A DNA stretch of 64,000 nt, from positions 116,084-180,083 of the forward strand of contig JAFRPW010000024.1 in the NCBI GenBank assembly GCA_017428945.1. The letters run 5' to 3'. Of this stretch, positions 24,493 to 31,777 are shown one piece after another. The notes under the pieces were generated by a model. The model searched no databases and was not told where the DNA came from. It saw only the letters and a program-made list of their open reading frames with translations. A program made the translations under genes and the position numbers. Position 1 is the first letter of the stretch. Each line of letters begins with the position of its first letter. Source of the DNA: Bacteroidales bacterium. Lineage in GTDB: Bacteria > Bacteroidota > Bacteroidia > Bacteroidales > UBA932.

Positions 24493-25140
24493 ATGAAAAT
24501 CTACCTAAACACTTTTGCCTCACTTGTTAATAGAAAAAGCGAGGAAAGCCTTCTAAAGGCAATTCATACTATAGTGGAAGAGCACGATGCGCCGTTCTGG
24601 TATTCCCGTATCCGTCCTGGTGTAAGGAACTTCTTTGCGGAAGGGATGAATCATAGCATCCTTGAGTCTCTGGTCGATAAGCTGGCAAGTGTGGTTCCAA
24701 CGTCAACATTCCAAAAGAATGACTGTGAGAACTCTAAGCAGGCCGTTGCCAAGATAATGAGTATGTCATTTTCTGGTTTAGAGGGTAAGAATCTGGTTAG
24801 GCCAGCAGCAAAATCAATCATGTTTCATGGGATAGAGCTGGATGTCAATCCCGATGCCCTGATTATCTGGATGGATGCCGATGGGAAAAAGCACGTGGGG
24901 GCGATAAAATCAAAGCTCAAGAAATCGGTCTTTCGTCAAGAGGAAGCGGTGATGATTGCCTGTATGCTTAAAAGATATCTCCACACCCTTTTTCCTGACG
25001 ATATCGTTGAAGATAGCCTCTGCATATGTTACGATGTCTTCCGTGACCGTTTTTATGGGCCGATGAACTATACAAAGAATCTTGCCCTGGCTGCAGACTA
25101 TGCAGAGCGCATCTGCATCATAGACCACCACGCTGCGTGA
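24493..25140 (+). CDS. Putative PD-(D/E)XK-like protein, degenerate
   Basis: The 215-residue product (ATG 24493 preferred; an in-frame ATG at 24475 adds six residues) has an N-terminal helical part containing SRIRPGVRNFFAEGMNHSIL and a core with IELDVNPDALIIWMDADG, then HVGAIKSKLKKS. The D-(x)n-(I)xK arrangement is like the active site of PD-(D/E)XK nucleases, but the expected glutamate is isoleucine (A-I-K-S-K). The fold may therefore be present with altered chemistry. It follows the terminator of the protease cassette and precedes the third HA-domain gene. Confidence 0.5.
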   Translation: MKIYLNTFASLVNRKSEESLLKAIHTIVEEHDAPFWYSRIRPGVRNFFAEGMNHSILESLVDKLASVVPTSTFQKNDCENSKQAVAKIMSMSFSGLEGKNLVRPAAKSIMFHGIELDVNPDALIIWMDADGKKHVGAIKSKLKKSVFRQEEAVMIACMLKRYLHTLFPDDIVEDSLCICYDVFRDRFYGPMNYTKNLALAADYAERICIIDHHAA

Positions 25141-25158
25141 AATTAACCATACAGAATC

Positions 25159-25302
25159 GTGCCAGAGGACATCAATATGATTTTCGAGTCGGTGAGTCAT
25201 ACCCAGACGCGGGCAAAAACCATCCTGGCGCATACTCCTGTTCGGTCATTCCGTACCGCGGAGGAACTTATCAAGTGTTTAAGTTCGGCAAATATCGGAT
25301 AG
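25159..25302 (+). pseudogene. Short open frame or gene remnant before HA copy 3
   Basis: A 47-codon frame from GTG 25159 (ATG at 25177) encodes MIFESVSHTQTRAKTILAHT followed by a helical tail ending at TAG 25302. It reads like real coding sequence, perhaps the N-terminus of a larger lost protein. It sits 24 bases before the HA gene. Confidence is low because there is no homologue I can name. Confidence 0.35.
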
Positions 25303-25326
25303 GCACTGGCTGATGATATCTATCTT

Positions 25327-25557
25327 ATGACCCAATCCGAACTCTGGCTCGCCAAATGGCAGGAGGCCATCGACTTCCTGGAGACCAATCATCGCAAACC
25401 GTCCAAGTTTGTGCCTGAGGAGCGCAATATGCGCTCCTGGTGGAAGCACAACAAGAAGCTGATGAATGCTGGTGAGTTGAAGGCGGAGCGGGTGGAGATG
25501 TTTAGGCAGCTCCTGGAGATAGGGGAGAAGTATAAGCACGTGAATCAGTATCAGTGA
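25327..25557 (+). CDS. Stand-alone HA-domain protein, copy 3
   Basis: This third 76-residue HA paralogue starts MTQSELWLAKWQEAIDFLET, carries N-H-R-K-P-S-K, then WWKHNKK, and ends NQYQ. It is richer in G+C than copies 1 and 2, so the three were probably acquired or diverged separately. It lies between the degenerate nuclease-like gene and the nitroreductase gene (41 bases further). Confidence 0.75.
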   Translation: MTQSELWLAKWQEAIDFLETNHRKPSKFVPEERNMRSWWKHNKKLMNAGELKAERVEMFRQLLEIGEKYKHVNQYQ

Positions 25558-25598
25558 AGACAAGATGGAGGGATGGAGTAGTAATAATATTGTTTTAT

Positions 25599-26111
25599 AT
25601 GGAATTCAATGACGTTTTAAATCGCCGCTACTCCTGCCGCGCGTTTGCGGCACGGGAAGTGGAACAGGAGAAGGTGGACCGGATCCTGGAAGCTGGGCGG
25701 ATTGCGCCCACGGCAGTGAACAAGCAGCCGGTGCATATCTGGGCGGTCTCCCGTCCGGAGACGCTGGAGGCCATCAAGGGCGTGACGCGCTCCAACTATG
25801 GCGCTCCGGTGCTGCTGGTCGTTGGCTGCCGGCCGGCCGATGCATGGGTGAGGCGTTACGACGGCAAGAACGGGGCTGAGGTGGATGCCGCCATTGTGGC
25901 AACGTATATGATGCTGGCAGCGGAGAACGAGGGCCTGGCTACGCTTTGGGTGGGGTCTTTTGACCCGGCCCTGCTGCGGGAGATCCTTCCGGGTGCTTCA
26001 GGCTACGAACTGGTTGCAATGATCAACGTTGGGTATCCGGCCGCGGAGAGTGAACCGTCGGCTATGCACGCTGAGCGGAAGCCGGTGGGGGAGTTGGTGA
26101 CGAGGGTGTAG
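25599..26111 (+). CDS. Nitroreductase-family flavoprotein
   Basis: The 170-residue enzyme shows the nitroreductase fold: N-terminal RRYSCRAFAAREVEQEKVD (FMN phosphate contact), the APTAVNKQPVHIWAV segment, and later LAAENEGLATLWVGSFDP with the NVGYP turn. Such enzymes use FMN and NAD(P)H to reduce nitro or quinone compounds; the physiological substrate is unknown. ATG 25599 is chosen because it matches the usual family start. Its G+C-rich codon use resembles the right half of the window. Confidence 0.88.
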   Translation: MEFNDVLNRRYSCRAFAAREVEQEKVDRILEAGRIAPTAVNKQPVHIWAVSRPETLEAIKGVTRSNYGAPVLLVVGCRPADAWVRRYDGKNGAEVDAAIVATYMMLAAENEGLATLWVGSFDPALLREILPGASGYELVAMINVGYPAAESEPSAMHAERKPVGELVTRV

Positions 26112-26131
26112 TAGGTGGATTGGAATGTTTG

Positions 26132-26842
26132 TCAACGCTCCTCCCTTTCTCGAATAATCGTTTCAACTGAGGGGACGTAGCCTTTCTTTTCATATGCTCT
26201 GAGCATATCATCCAGATACGGACGTGCGTTGTGTTCTGTCATAAAACCTATCTCATTCATGAATTGGGCTTTGTCCAGAAGGAACTCTCGGAATTTGTTG
26301 TATTTGGTTCCGGCTTCGCAATCAATCTCGATACATGTTTTCCCGCCTTGCCTATAGTGTCGAATGCCCTTGATGTAGAAGAAGTCACATCCTATTGCGG
26401 CTCTAACAAAGCAAAAATCCAGAGTGTCACCTACATGGGGAAGCGCGGGAAGCCCAAAGCTGAAAGAACAGTAACGTTCTTCCTGAAAACCTGAAAACCA
26501 GAATTCACAAAGAATTTCACCATCGTCTACGAATAACTCCGGTTCAGAACAGTTTAATTCAAACAAGTCTTCATAGATGGCGCGAATCCATTTGCTCACA
26601 TGTGCTGGAGACTCGTGTAACTTTTCTGCCATCCATTTCATGGTGAAGGCACCATTATCACTCTCAGAGTCATCGGAATTCCAGTATTTGCCAATCTTAA
26701 TCAGCCCGTCAATGATGTGGTTATAAGGCTTTCCCCGGTTGGGTAGTAAGCTAATCCACTGATATTCACTGAAAAGACTGACTCTGATATCCCTAATGCT
26801 CGGGATGTACTTTTCTGGAGAAGCGTGTTTTAATCTTGACAT
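26132..26842 (-). CDS. Unknown 236-residue protein, possible helix-turn-helix
   Basis: The minus-strand product contains a possible helix-turn-helix (FTMKWMAEKLHESPAHVSKW, about 66-85) and a beta-rich middle with several cysteines and aromatics. No family is recognised. A full consensus promoter lies 44 bases upstream (26886-26916). It converges with the nitroreductase gene. It could be a regulator or a phage-related replication-type protein; evidence is thin. Confidence 0.55.
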   Translation of the reverse strand: MSRLKHASPEKYIPSIRDIRVSLFSEYQWISLLPNRGKPYNHIIDGLIKIGKYWNSDDSESDNGAFTMKWMAEKLHESPAHVSKWIRAIYEDLFELNCSEPELFVDDGEILCEFWFSGFQEERYCSFSFGLPALPHVGDTLDFCFVRAAIGCDFFYIKGIRHYRQGGKTCIEIDCEAGTKYNKFREFLLDKAQFMNEIGFMTEHNARPYLDDMLRAYEKKGYVPSVETIIREREER

Positions 26843-26885
26843 GGCCGACTTGATGCGAATGAATGAAAAGAAGGATTTCTCTATG

Positions 26886-26916
26886 CAAAGATATACGTAT
26901 TTACCTTAACGGCAAA
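26886..26916 (-). promoter_or_regulatory. Consensus promoter for the 26842 gene
   Basis: On the minus strand TTTG (26916-26913), 19 bases, TATCTTTG (26893-26886). Both boxes match. Confidence 0.75.
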
Positions 26917-26998
26917 TATCCTTGTCTTCATAAAAATTTGCTAAGCACTTATTATTTGTATCTTAGGGAAGGCTACAGGTAATCAAATGCTCCTTCAC

Positions 26999-27196
26999 TC
27001 ATAGTGATTTGTATTGTAATTGGTTTGTTGATATTTCTTCGAAATCCCGTTTAAGATTCTCCAGGCAGTCCAAGGCTTTGTGACAAGCTTCGACATCTAT
27101 CAGGGAATCGGCACTTATGAGGGAACCAAGTACGAAGTAGAGCATGTCTGCTTCGTGGAGTTTGTCAATCAGATTGTCTTTCTGTTCTTCTTCCAT
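26999..27196 (-). CDS. 65-residue helical protein
   Basis: The minus-strand product begins MEEEQKDNLIDKLHEADMLY and is entirely helical and acidic, with one internal pattern suited to a coiled coil. A longer reading extends upstream, but ATG 27196 is preferred because a -7 box (TATATTTG, 27230-27223) lies between. It is divergent from the 27325 gene. Function is unknown; size and acidity would fit an antitoxin or anti-restriction-like protein. Confidence 0.5.
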   Translation of the reverse strand: MEEEQKDNLIDKLHEADMLYFVLGSLISADSLIDVEACHKALDCLENLKRDFEEISTNQLQYKSL

Positions 27197-27246
27197 AACT
27201 ACTACGCTTGAGGTTCTTTTGCCAAATATAGGGTTGCTGAAGGCGG

Positions 27247-27279
27247 TTTCCAAATCTTTGCAAACCTTGCAAGGATTTG
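27247..27279 (+). promoter_or_regulatory. 33-bp palindromic promoter motif, copy 1
   Basis: The motif starts TTTCCAAAT, continues with the palindrome TTGCAAACCTTGCAA (27258-27272) and ends in the -33 box TTTG (27276-27279). The -7 box TATATTTG follows after 20 bases (27300-27307), and the start codon is 27325. The same layout occurs at 37529, 37601, 38977 (minus) and 43571. Confidence 0.7.
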
Positions 27280-27324
27280 CATGGGGCTTCCGAAGCGAGT
27301 ATATTTGCCAAAAATGGAGGACGT

Positions 27325-28962
27325 ATGAAAAGGGACAAACTGACTGTGCCGCTGATGGAGCGGGCAGAACATGGAAATCAGAATCTGAACGGGACTTGCG
27401 TGAACGGGCGTTCGCGGGAGTTGCTGTTGGAAATACGTGAACTGTTGAATGTGTTTGCGCCTGCCGGGGATGATTATCGACATTCACTGTGGATCGAGGT
27501 GCCCAGAGGGAAGCCGTCGGATTGGGCCTCGTTCCGTGATATGAAGTGCTGGGACGAGGATATCAAGACGCGCGCGGATTATCTGAAAGAGTGGAAGGCC
27601 AATTATCCGATGGAGTCGCAGTGGTATCATTTGTCGGTGTCGCGCTACAAGGGACACACGTATCTGCATATGGTGGAGAATGACCATTGGTGGTGTCAGG
27701 TCCACGATGATGATTGCAAGCACGCACATCAGGAAGATATGGAGTGGCTGCTGGAACCACTGGCAGAATTTCTGCGGGAGAAGATACCAGTCATTGCGGC
27801 AGATGTAGAGGCATATAACCAGTATGTCGATGAACATCTCCCCAAGCGGCAGCGGACGGGGCGGATTGCCCGCAAAGATCTGGACCGGATTGTGCCCTGG
27901 CAGAGACGCAAGCCGAGGAATCTGAAGCGCGTTATCAAGATGCTGAAGGAATGTATCGCGAATGAGGCGGTTTACCGGATGACGGAGCCGAAATGGGTTG
28001 GTGATAAGTTGGAGAAGCCCAAAACGTTGCCTGACGGTGTGGCTTTGCCGGCATGCTATCGGGAGCCGCTCCCTCATATGAGCATACGAATCTATGCGAA
28101 GTACTTCCGAGTGGCGTATATGGCCTATAAGGAGCACTTCCGGCATCTGATGCGGCGGAGCCGGCGTGAGCGGGAGGAGTATGCGGAGTTCTTGACGGAG
28201 GCCTCTTTCCTGACGGATATCGATTTCTATCGTCGTTACCAGCTCGGCCGGCACGGGGAGATTACTGACGAGACGGATTTCGACAGCGAGGAGGCGTTCA
28301 AGGAGATGGCCTTTGACCATTACGGAGAGCTAGGCTTGTCGCGGAACGATGTTCATGCGGTGGATTATTATACGCCTGGCAAATGGCTGATTACTTTTGG
28401 CGTGAGTTACTCGGCCTGGGTGGATGCAGGCTGCGAGATTGCACTGGCGCTGTACGAGGCCGGGGCTCCGCTGCTACTGTATGACGCGCAGAAAATGCTT
28501 GATATTCTGGAAGGTAAGGACTATGTGAAACTGACGCCACATACCTTCCACGATTACCTTGATCATCACGAAGAGGGAAGCGTGTTCGATTTGCCTTATG
28601 AGTGCTATCTGGGGAATGGGGATGAGATTACGCGGGAGCAGTACGACGAGATTGTATCGCTGGCCACATGGGAACCGGAGGATGAGCTGAAGTTGGATGA
28701 GACCGTACCGTTGAATGATTCTGTCTATAATCCCATCCGGGAAGAGGTTTCCGAACCGATGACAGTATGCAAGATATTGGAGCGGCTTGAGGAGAAATAC
28801 GGGATAGGCATTGGAATCAGCAACTACGATGACTATCAGCACTGTTACCTGTATGGTCGAAAAAGTGGCAGAGATATAGAGATTCAAGATAAGAAGTTTC
28901 TGCCAGCAAATGAGGCAATGCTGGCGATACTGAGGATGTTTGCTAAGGAGATCGTTGAATAA
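27325..28962 (+). CDS. Unknown 545-residue protein under the palindromic promoter
   Basis: The product is long, rich in tryptophan, tyrosine and charged residues, and without signal peptide or membrane segments. An N-terminal third containing WYHLSVSRYKGHTYLHMV and a basic middle (RIARKDLDRIVPWQRRKPRN) can be seen, but I cannot assign a domain. ATG 27325 fits the promoter with its -7 box at 27300-27307. It precedes the Wadjet operon with a 229-base gap holding large inverted repeats, so it is probably a separate unit. Confidence 0.65.
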   Translation: MKRDKLTVPLMERAEHGNQNLNGTCVNGRSRELLLEIRELLNVFAPAGDDYRHSLWIEVPRGKPSDWASFRDMKCWDEDIKTRADYLKEWKANYPMESQWYHLSVSRYKGHTYLHMVENDHWWCQVHDDDCKHAHQEDMEWLLEPLAEFLREKIPVIAADVEAYNQYVDEHLPKRQRTGRIARKDLDRIVPWQRRKPRNLKRVIKMLKECIANEAVYRMTEPKWVGDKLEKPKTLPDGVALPACYREPLPHMSIRIYAKYFRVAYMAYKEHFRHLMRRSRREREEYAEFLTEASFLTDIDFYRRYQLGRHGEITDETDFDSEEAFKEMAFDHYGELGLSRNDVHAVDYYTPGKWLITFGVSYSAWVDAGCEIALALYEAGAPLLLYDAQKMLDILEGKDYVKLTPHTFHDYLDHHEEGSVFDLPYECYLGNGDEITREQYDEIVSLATWEPEDELKLDETVPLNDSVYNPIREEVSEPMTVCKILERLEEKYGIGIGISNYDDYQHCYLYGRKSGRDIEIQDKKFLPANEAMLAILRMFAKEIVE

Positions 28963-29020
28963 ACGTATAGCTGCGGCTTGCCAGCATCGGCCATTTTTGC
29001 ACTTTTGCACAGTCTATTTG

Positions 29021-29099
29021 AAACGGATAATTCTTGTAACGGGTTAAGAATCAACGTGTTCTGAAACCGGTTGCAAGAATTTGCTGCATTTATCCGTTT
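29021..29099. repeat. Long imperfect inverted repeat upstream of jetA
   Basis: AAACGGATAA (29021-29030) is complementary to TTATCCGTTT (29090-29099), and TTCTTGTAACGGGTT (29031-29045) pairs imperfectly with AACCGGTTGCAAGAA (29065-29079). Together they form a hairpin about 80 bases long with an interior bulge. A second small stem, ACTGTC/GACAGT, lies close to 29120. The position 90-170 bases before jetA suggests a regulatory or terminator-like role. Confidence 0.6.
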
Positions 29100-29191
29100 G
29101 GTTGTGTCTGTAACTGTCTGTGTGACAGTGTTTTGTAACTTAAACGTTTCTTTTTTCGTGAAACCGATAAGTTTCCCTACCTTGCGGCCGT

Positions 29192-30367
29192 ATGAACGCA
29201 TTCAGGGACATAGATGCGCTGCTACGGATGGTTGCGCGCGAGAGGGAGATTCTCAAATTCCTGTTCACCGGCAGGAAGGGGCCGACGCTCCGAAGGGACC
29301 AGGCGCTGGAGCATTTCCTGTCCCAGGACGGCCGGCGGCTGGATTATCTTCTGGAGCATGGGGTCATCCGCGAGGTTGAGGGCTGCCTGGTGCTGGAGGA
29401 CACCTACCTGCGCTTTTTCGAGGAGGTGCTGGAGGTGAACGAGGAGATAAACGTGGCGTCCGTGAGGCAGCACATGGATGCGCTCTCGGAGAACATCGAC
29501 CTCTGGCTCACGGCCGGAACTCAGGTGCAGAAAGGCCGCTTTATGGCCGAGGTGGTGCGGATTCTCAGGAACATCGGCCTTTCTACCCAGCGGAATGTGA
29601 TTGACCTCAAGCGCAACATCGACGGCACATACAAGAACGAGCGGGACTATGCCCTAAAGCGCAAGCGGTTGGAGCAGCTGGACGTGAAGCGGGAGGACAT
29701 TGCCCTTCTGGTGAAGGAGGCGGAGCGGGTGATGGGGGAGCGGCCGCAGGGCTTCTTTGGCGATGTAGCCGGGGAGGTAAAACGGCAGCTGACGGAGGCG
29801 TACCACAACCTGCTGGAGCTGGACCGGCAGATTATCCGCTATTTGAACAAGATAGAGGCCGAGCAGAAGCTGGTGGAGAAGGTTAGGCAGGTGAAGTACC
29901 TCAAGGACCAGCTGGTGTGGGAGCGGCAGACGGATGTGCTTTTTGTGCTGCAGACGCATCGTTTCGCCTTTCTGGAGAAGCGGCCCAAATACGGCTGCCT
30001 GCCTTCGCTGGAGGCGGTGACGGGATCGGCCGATGGCCTGGCGGCCCTGAAGGAGGCGCACGCGGCCCTCCGGCATCCGGCCTTGAAGGTAAAGACGGTG
30101 GGGGAGCCCCTCACGGCTTCTGACCTTTCCCGTGCCCCTGCCGTCCGGGATGAACTGAGCACCTGGGAGCTCCGAAGCGCCTTCCTGGGGAGCTCGCAAG
30201 ACCTGATGAGTTTCATCGAGGGCTATCGCTTCACCGCTCCTGTGGCCCCCGAGGACCGCCTCACCCTCTTTTGCCGCATTGCCTCCGAATATCCTGAGGA
30301 CCTTCGCATCGGCCCGGAGCTAGCGGAGTCTGCAACCTATTGTTATCCACTAATTTACGCCAAATAA
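29192..30367 (+). CDS. jetA: Wadjet subunit JetA (MukF/kleisin-like)
   Basis: The 391-residue product is the kleisin-like subunit of a Wadjet complex, which recognises and cleaves circular plasmid DNA by loop extrusion. An N-terminal winged-helix part (FRDIDALLRMVAREREILKF) is followed by long helices with heptads (about 80-230) and a C-terminal segment. Identity rests on the helical architecture together with the following jetB, jetC and jetD. G+C-rich sequence gives way to A+T-rich sequence near 30,335, about ten codons before the stop, where the KilA-N gene begins, so the natural C-terminus may have been replaced. Confidence 0.82.
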   Translation: MNAFRDIDALLRMVAREREILKFLFTGRKGPTLRRDQALEHFLSQDGRRLDYLLEHGVIREVEGCLVLEDTYLRFFEEVLEVNEEINVASVRQHMDALSENIDLWLTAGTQVQKGRFMAEVVRILRNIGLSTQRNVIDLKRNIDGTYKNERDYALKRKRLEQLDVKREDIALLVKEAERVMGERPQGFFGDVAGEVKRQLTEAYHNLLELDRQIIRYLNKIEAEQKLVEKVRQVKYLKDQLVWERQTDVLFVLQTHRFAFLEKRPKYGCLPSLEAVTGSADGLAALKEAHAALRHPALKVKTVGEPLTASDLSRAPAVRDELSTWELRSAFLGSSQDLMSFIEGYRFTAPVAPEDRLTLFCRIASEYPEDLRIGPELAESATYCYPLIYAK

Positions 30368-30381
30368 TTAATTACATTGAT

Positions 30382-31224
30382 ATGGGTATTAAAGTAAAAG
30401 AAACGATTCACGCAAACGGCATTGATATCTCGGTTTACACATCAGATTTAAAGAATGAGTATATATCTTTGACAGATATCGCTCGTTTTAGAAGTGCTGA
30501 TCCCCGTATTACAATTCATACCTGGCTACGTAGTCGGGATGTCGTAGAGTTCCTTGGGTTATGGGAATGCCTAAATAATCCTGTTTTTAAACGTAGCGAT
30601 TTCGATACGTTTAAAAAGGATGCAGGGACAAACGCATATACCTTTTCGATAAAGGAATGGAATGAGAGTTTGAATGGAAAAGGGATACTGTCCAAGTCTG
30701 GCAGGTATGGTGGTGGAATATTTGCTCATTCGGATATTGCTCTTGAATTTGCAAGTTGGATCTCTCCTGAATTCAAGTTATATATCGTGCTTGATTATAA
30801 GCGCCTTAAGACAGATGAAAACTCAAGACTGTCATTAGGATGGAATCTTAATCGTGAAATATCCAAATTGAATTATCGTATTCATACGGATGCGATAAAA
30901 GATAATCTGATTATCCCTGAATTGACTCTAAGACAAAAGACCTTTATCTATGCAGATGAAGCAGATTTGTTGAATGTTGCATTGTTCGGTATGACTGCAA
31001 AGGAATGGCGTGATGCAAATCCCGGAAAGCCAGGAAACATCAGAGATAATGCAGATTTGCACCATTTGTTGGTCCTTGCAAATCTTGAAAGTTATAATGC
31101 TATCCTTCTTGAACAATCAATTCCTCAAGAACAAAGACTGGAACTTTTACGCCATACTGCTGAGACTCAGTTAAGAACAATCCTTGGCCTTCATTTAGAT
31201 TCCCAACTCCTTTTGACAAGGTAG
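30382..31224 (+). CDS. KilA-N domain protein inserted in the Wadjet operon
   Basis: The 280-residue product has a KilA-N DNA-binding domain: YISLTDIARF, ITIHTWLRSRDVVEFLGLWE, then YGGGIFAHSDIALEFASWIS and FKLYIVLDYKRL. The C-terminal half (NADLHHLLVLANLESYNAIL) resembles the extension found in DinD-type and phage antirepressor-like proteins. ATG 30382 is chosen over an upstream ATG at 30340 that lies inside jetA. The A+T-rich sequence contrasts with the G+C-rich jet genes on both sides, and the stop is one base before jetB. It is probably a late arrival that keeps the operon co-transcribed. Confidence 0.85.
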   Translation: MGIKVKETIHANGIDISVYTSDLKNEYISLTDIARFRSADPRITIHTWLRSRDVVEFLGLWECLNNPVFKRSDFDTFKKDAGTNAYTFSIKEWNESLNGKGILSKSGRYGGGIFAHSDIALEFASWISPEFKLYIVLDYKRLKTDENSRLSLGWNLNREISKLNYRIHTDAIKDNLIIPELTLRQKTFIYADEADLLNVALFGMTAKEWRDANPGKPGNIRDNADLHHLLVLANLESYNAILLEQSIPQEQRLELLRHTAETQLRTILGLHLDSQLLLTR

Positions 31225-31225
31225 A

Positions 31226-31777
31226 ATGATCAAGACCAAAGAAATATTCGAGATCCTCTCCCGCGGCGGGTTTATCTGTCAGGACAGTGCCCGCGCGGAG
31301 AACAGGCGGCTGTTTGACTACATGGAGGAGCATTTTGGAGAGTACAAGGCATATTTTCAGGGGATTGGCTTTGTGCTGGAGCAGGGGAACGGCTACTTCC
31401 ATTTTACGCGGGAGGAAAGCCGGGCGGAACTTGCCCGAAAGCTCACAACCCTGGGCGTGTGGATAGACCGGCTGGACTTTGTGAAGACCTTCTACGGGGG
31501 CTTCACGGCGGGCTGCCGCTTTACGCCATCGGCCATTATGGAGGCCACTTCGGCCGATGTGGAACTCAAGGAGAAGGCCCGGCGGCTGTACGAGGGAGGA
31601 CGGAGCGTGAAGGCAGCGGTGGACCAGTTGGTGGAGGACCTTCTGAAGGCGGGATTCATAGAACTGGAAAATGAGTTTGAGCAGCGGTACCGCGTGACAT
31701 CGGCCTTCCATTTCCTGGAGGACCTGGTGGAAATGCTCACAATAACGGAGGAGGATGAAAATGAGACAGTTAAGTAA
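31226..31777 (+). CDS. jetB: Wadjet subunit JetB (MukE-like)
   Basis: The 183-residue product is a KITE-type winged-helix protein: KEIFEILSRGGFICQDSARA at the start, FDYMEEHFGEYKAYFQGIGF and LEQGNGYFHFTREESR in the middle. MukE/JetB dimers bind the kleisin JetA. The start codon follows the KilA-N stop with one base between, and the last 23 bases overlap jetC, as is usual for this operon type. Confidence 0.85.
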   Translation: MIKTKEIFEILSRGGFICQDSARAENRRLFDYMEEHFGEYKAYFQGIGFVLEQGNGYFHFTREESRAELARKLTTLGVWIDRLDFVKTFYGGFTAGCRFTPSAIMEATSADVELKEKARRLYEGGRSVKAAVDQLVEDLLKAGFIELENEFEQRYRVTSAFHFLEDLVEMLTITEEDENETVK

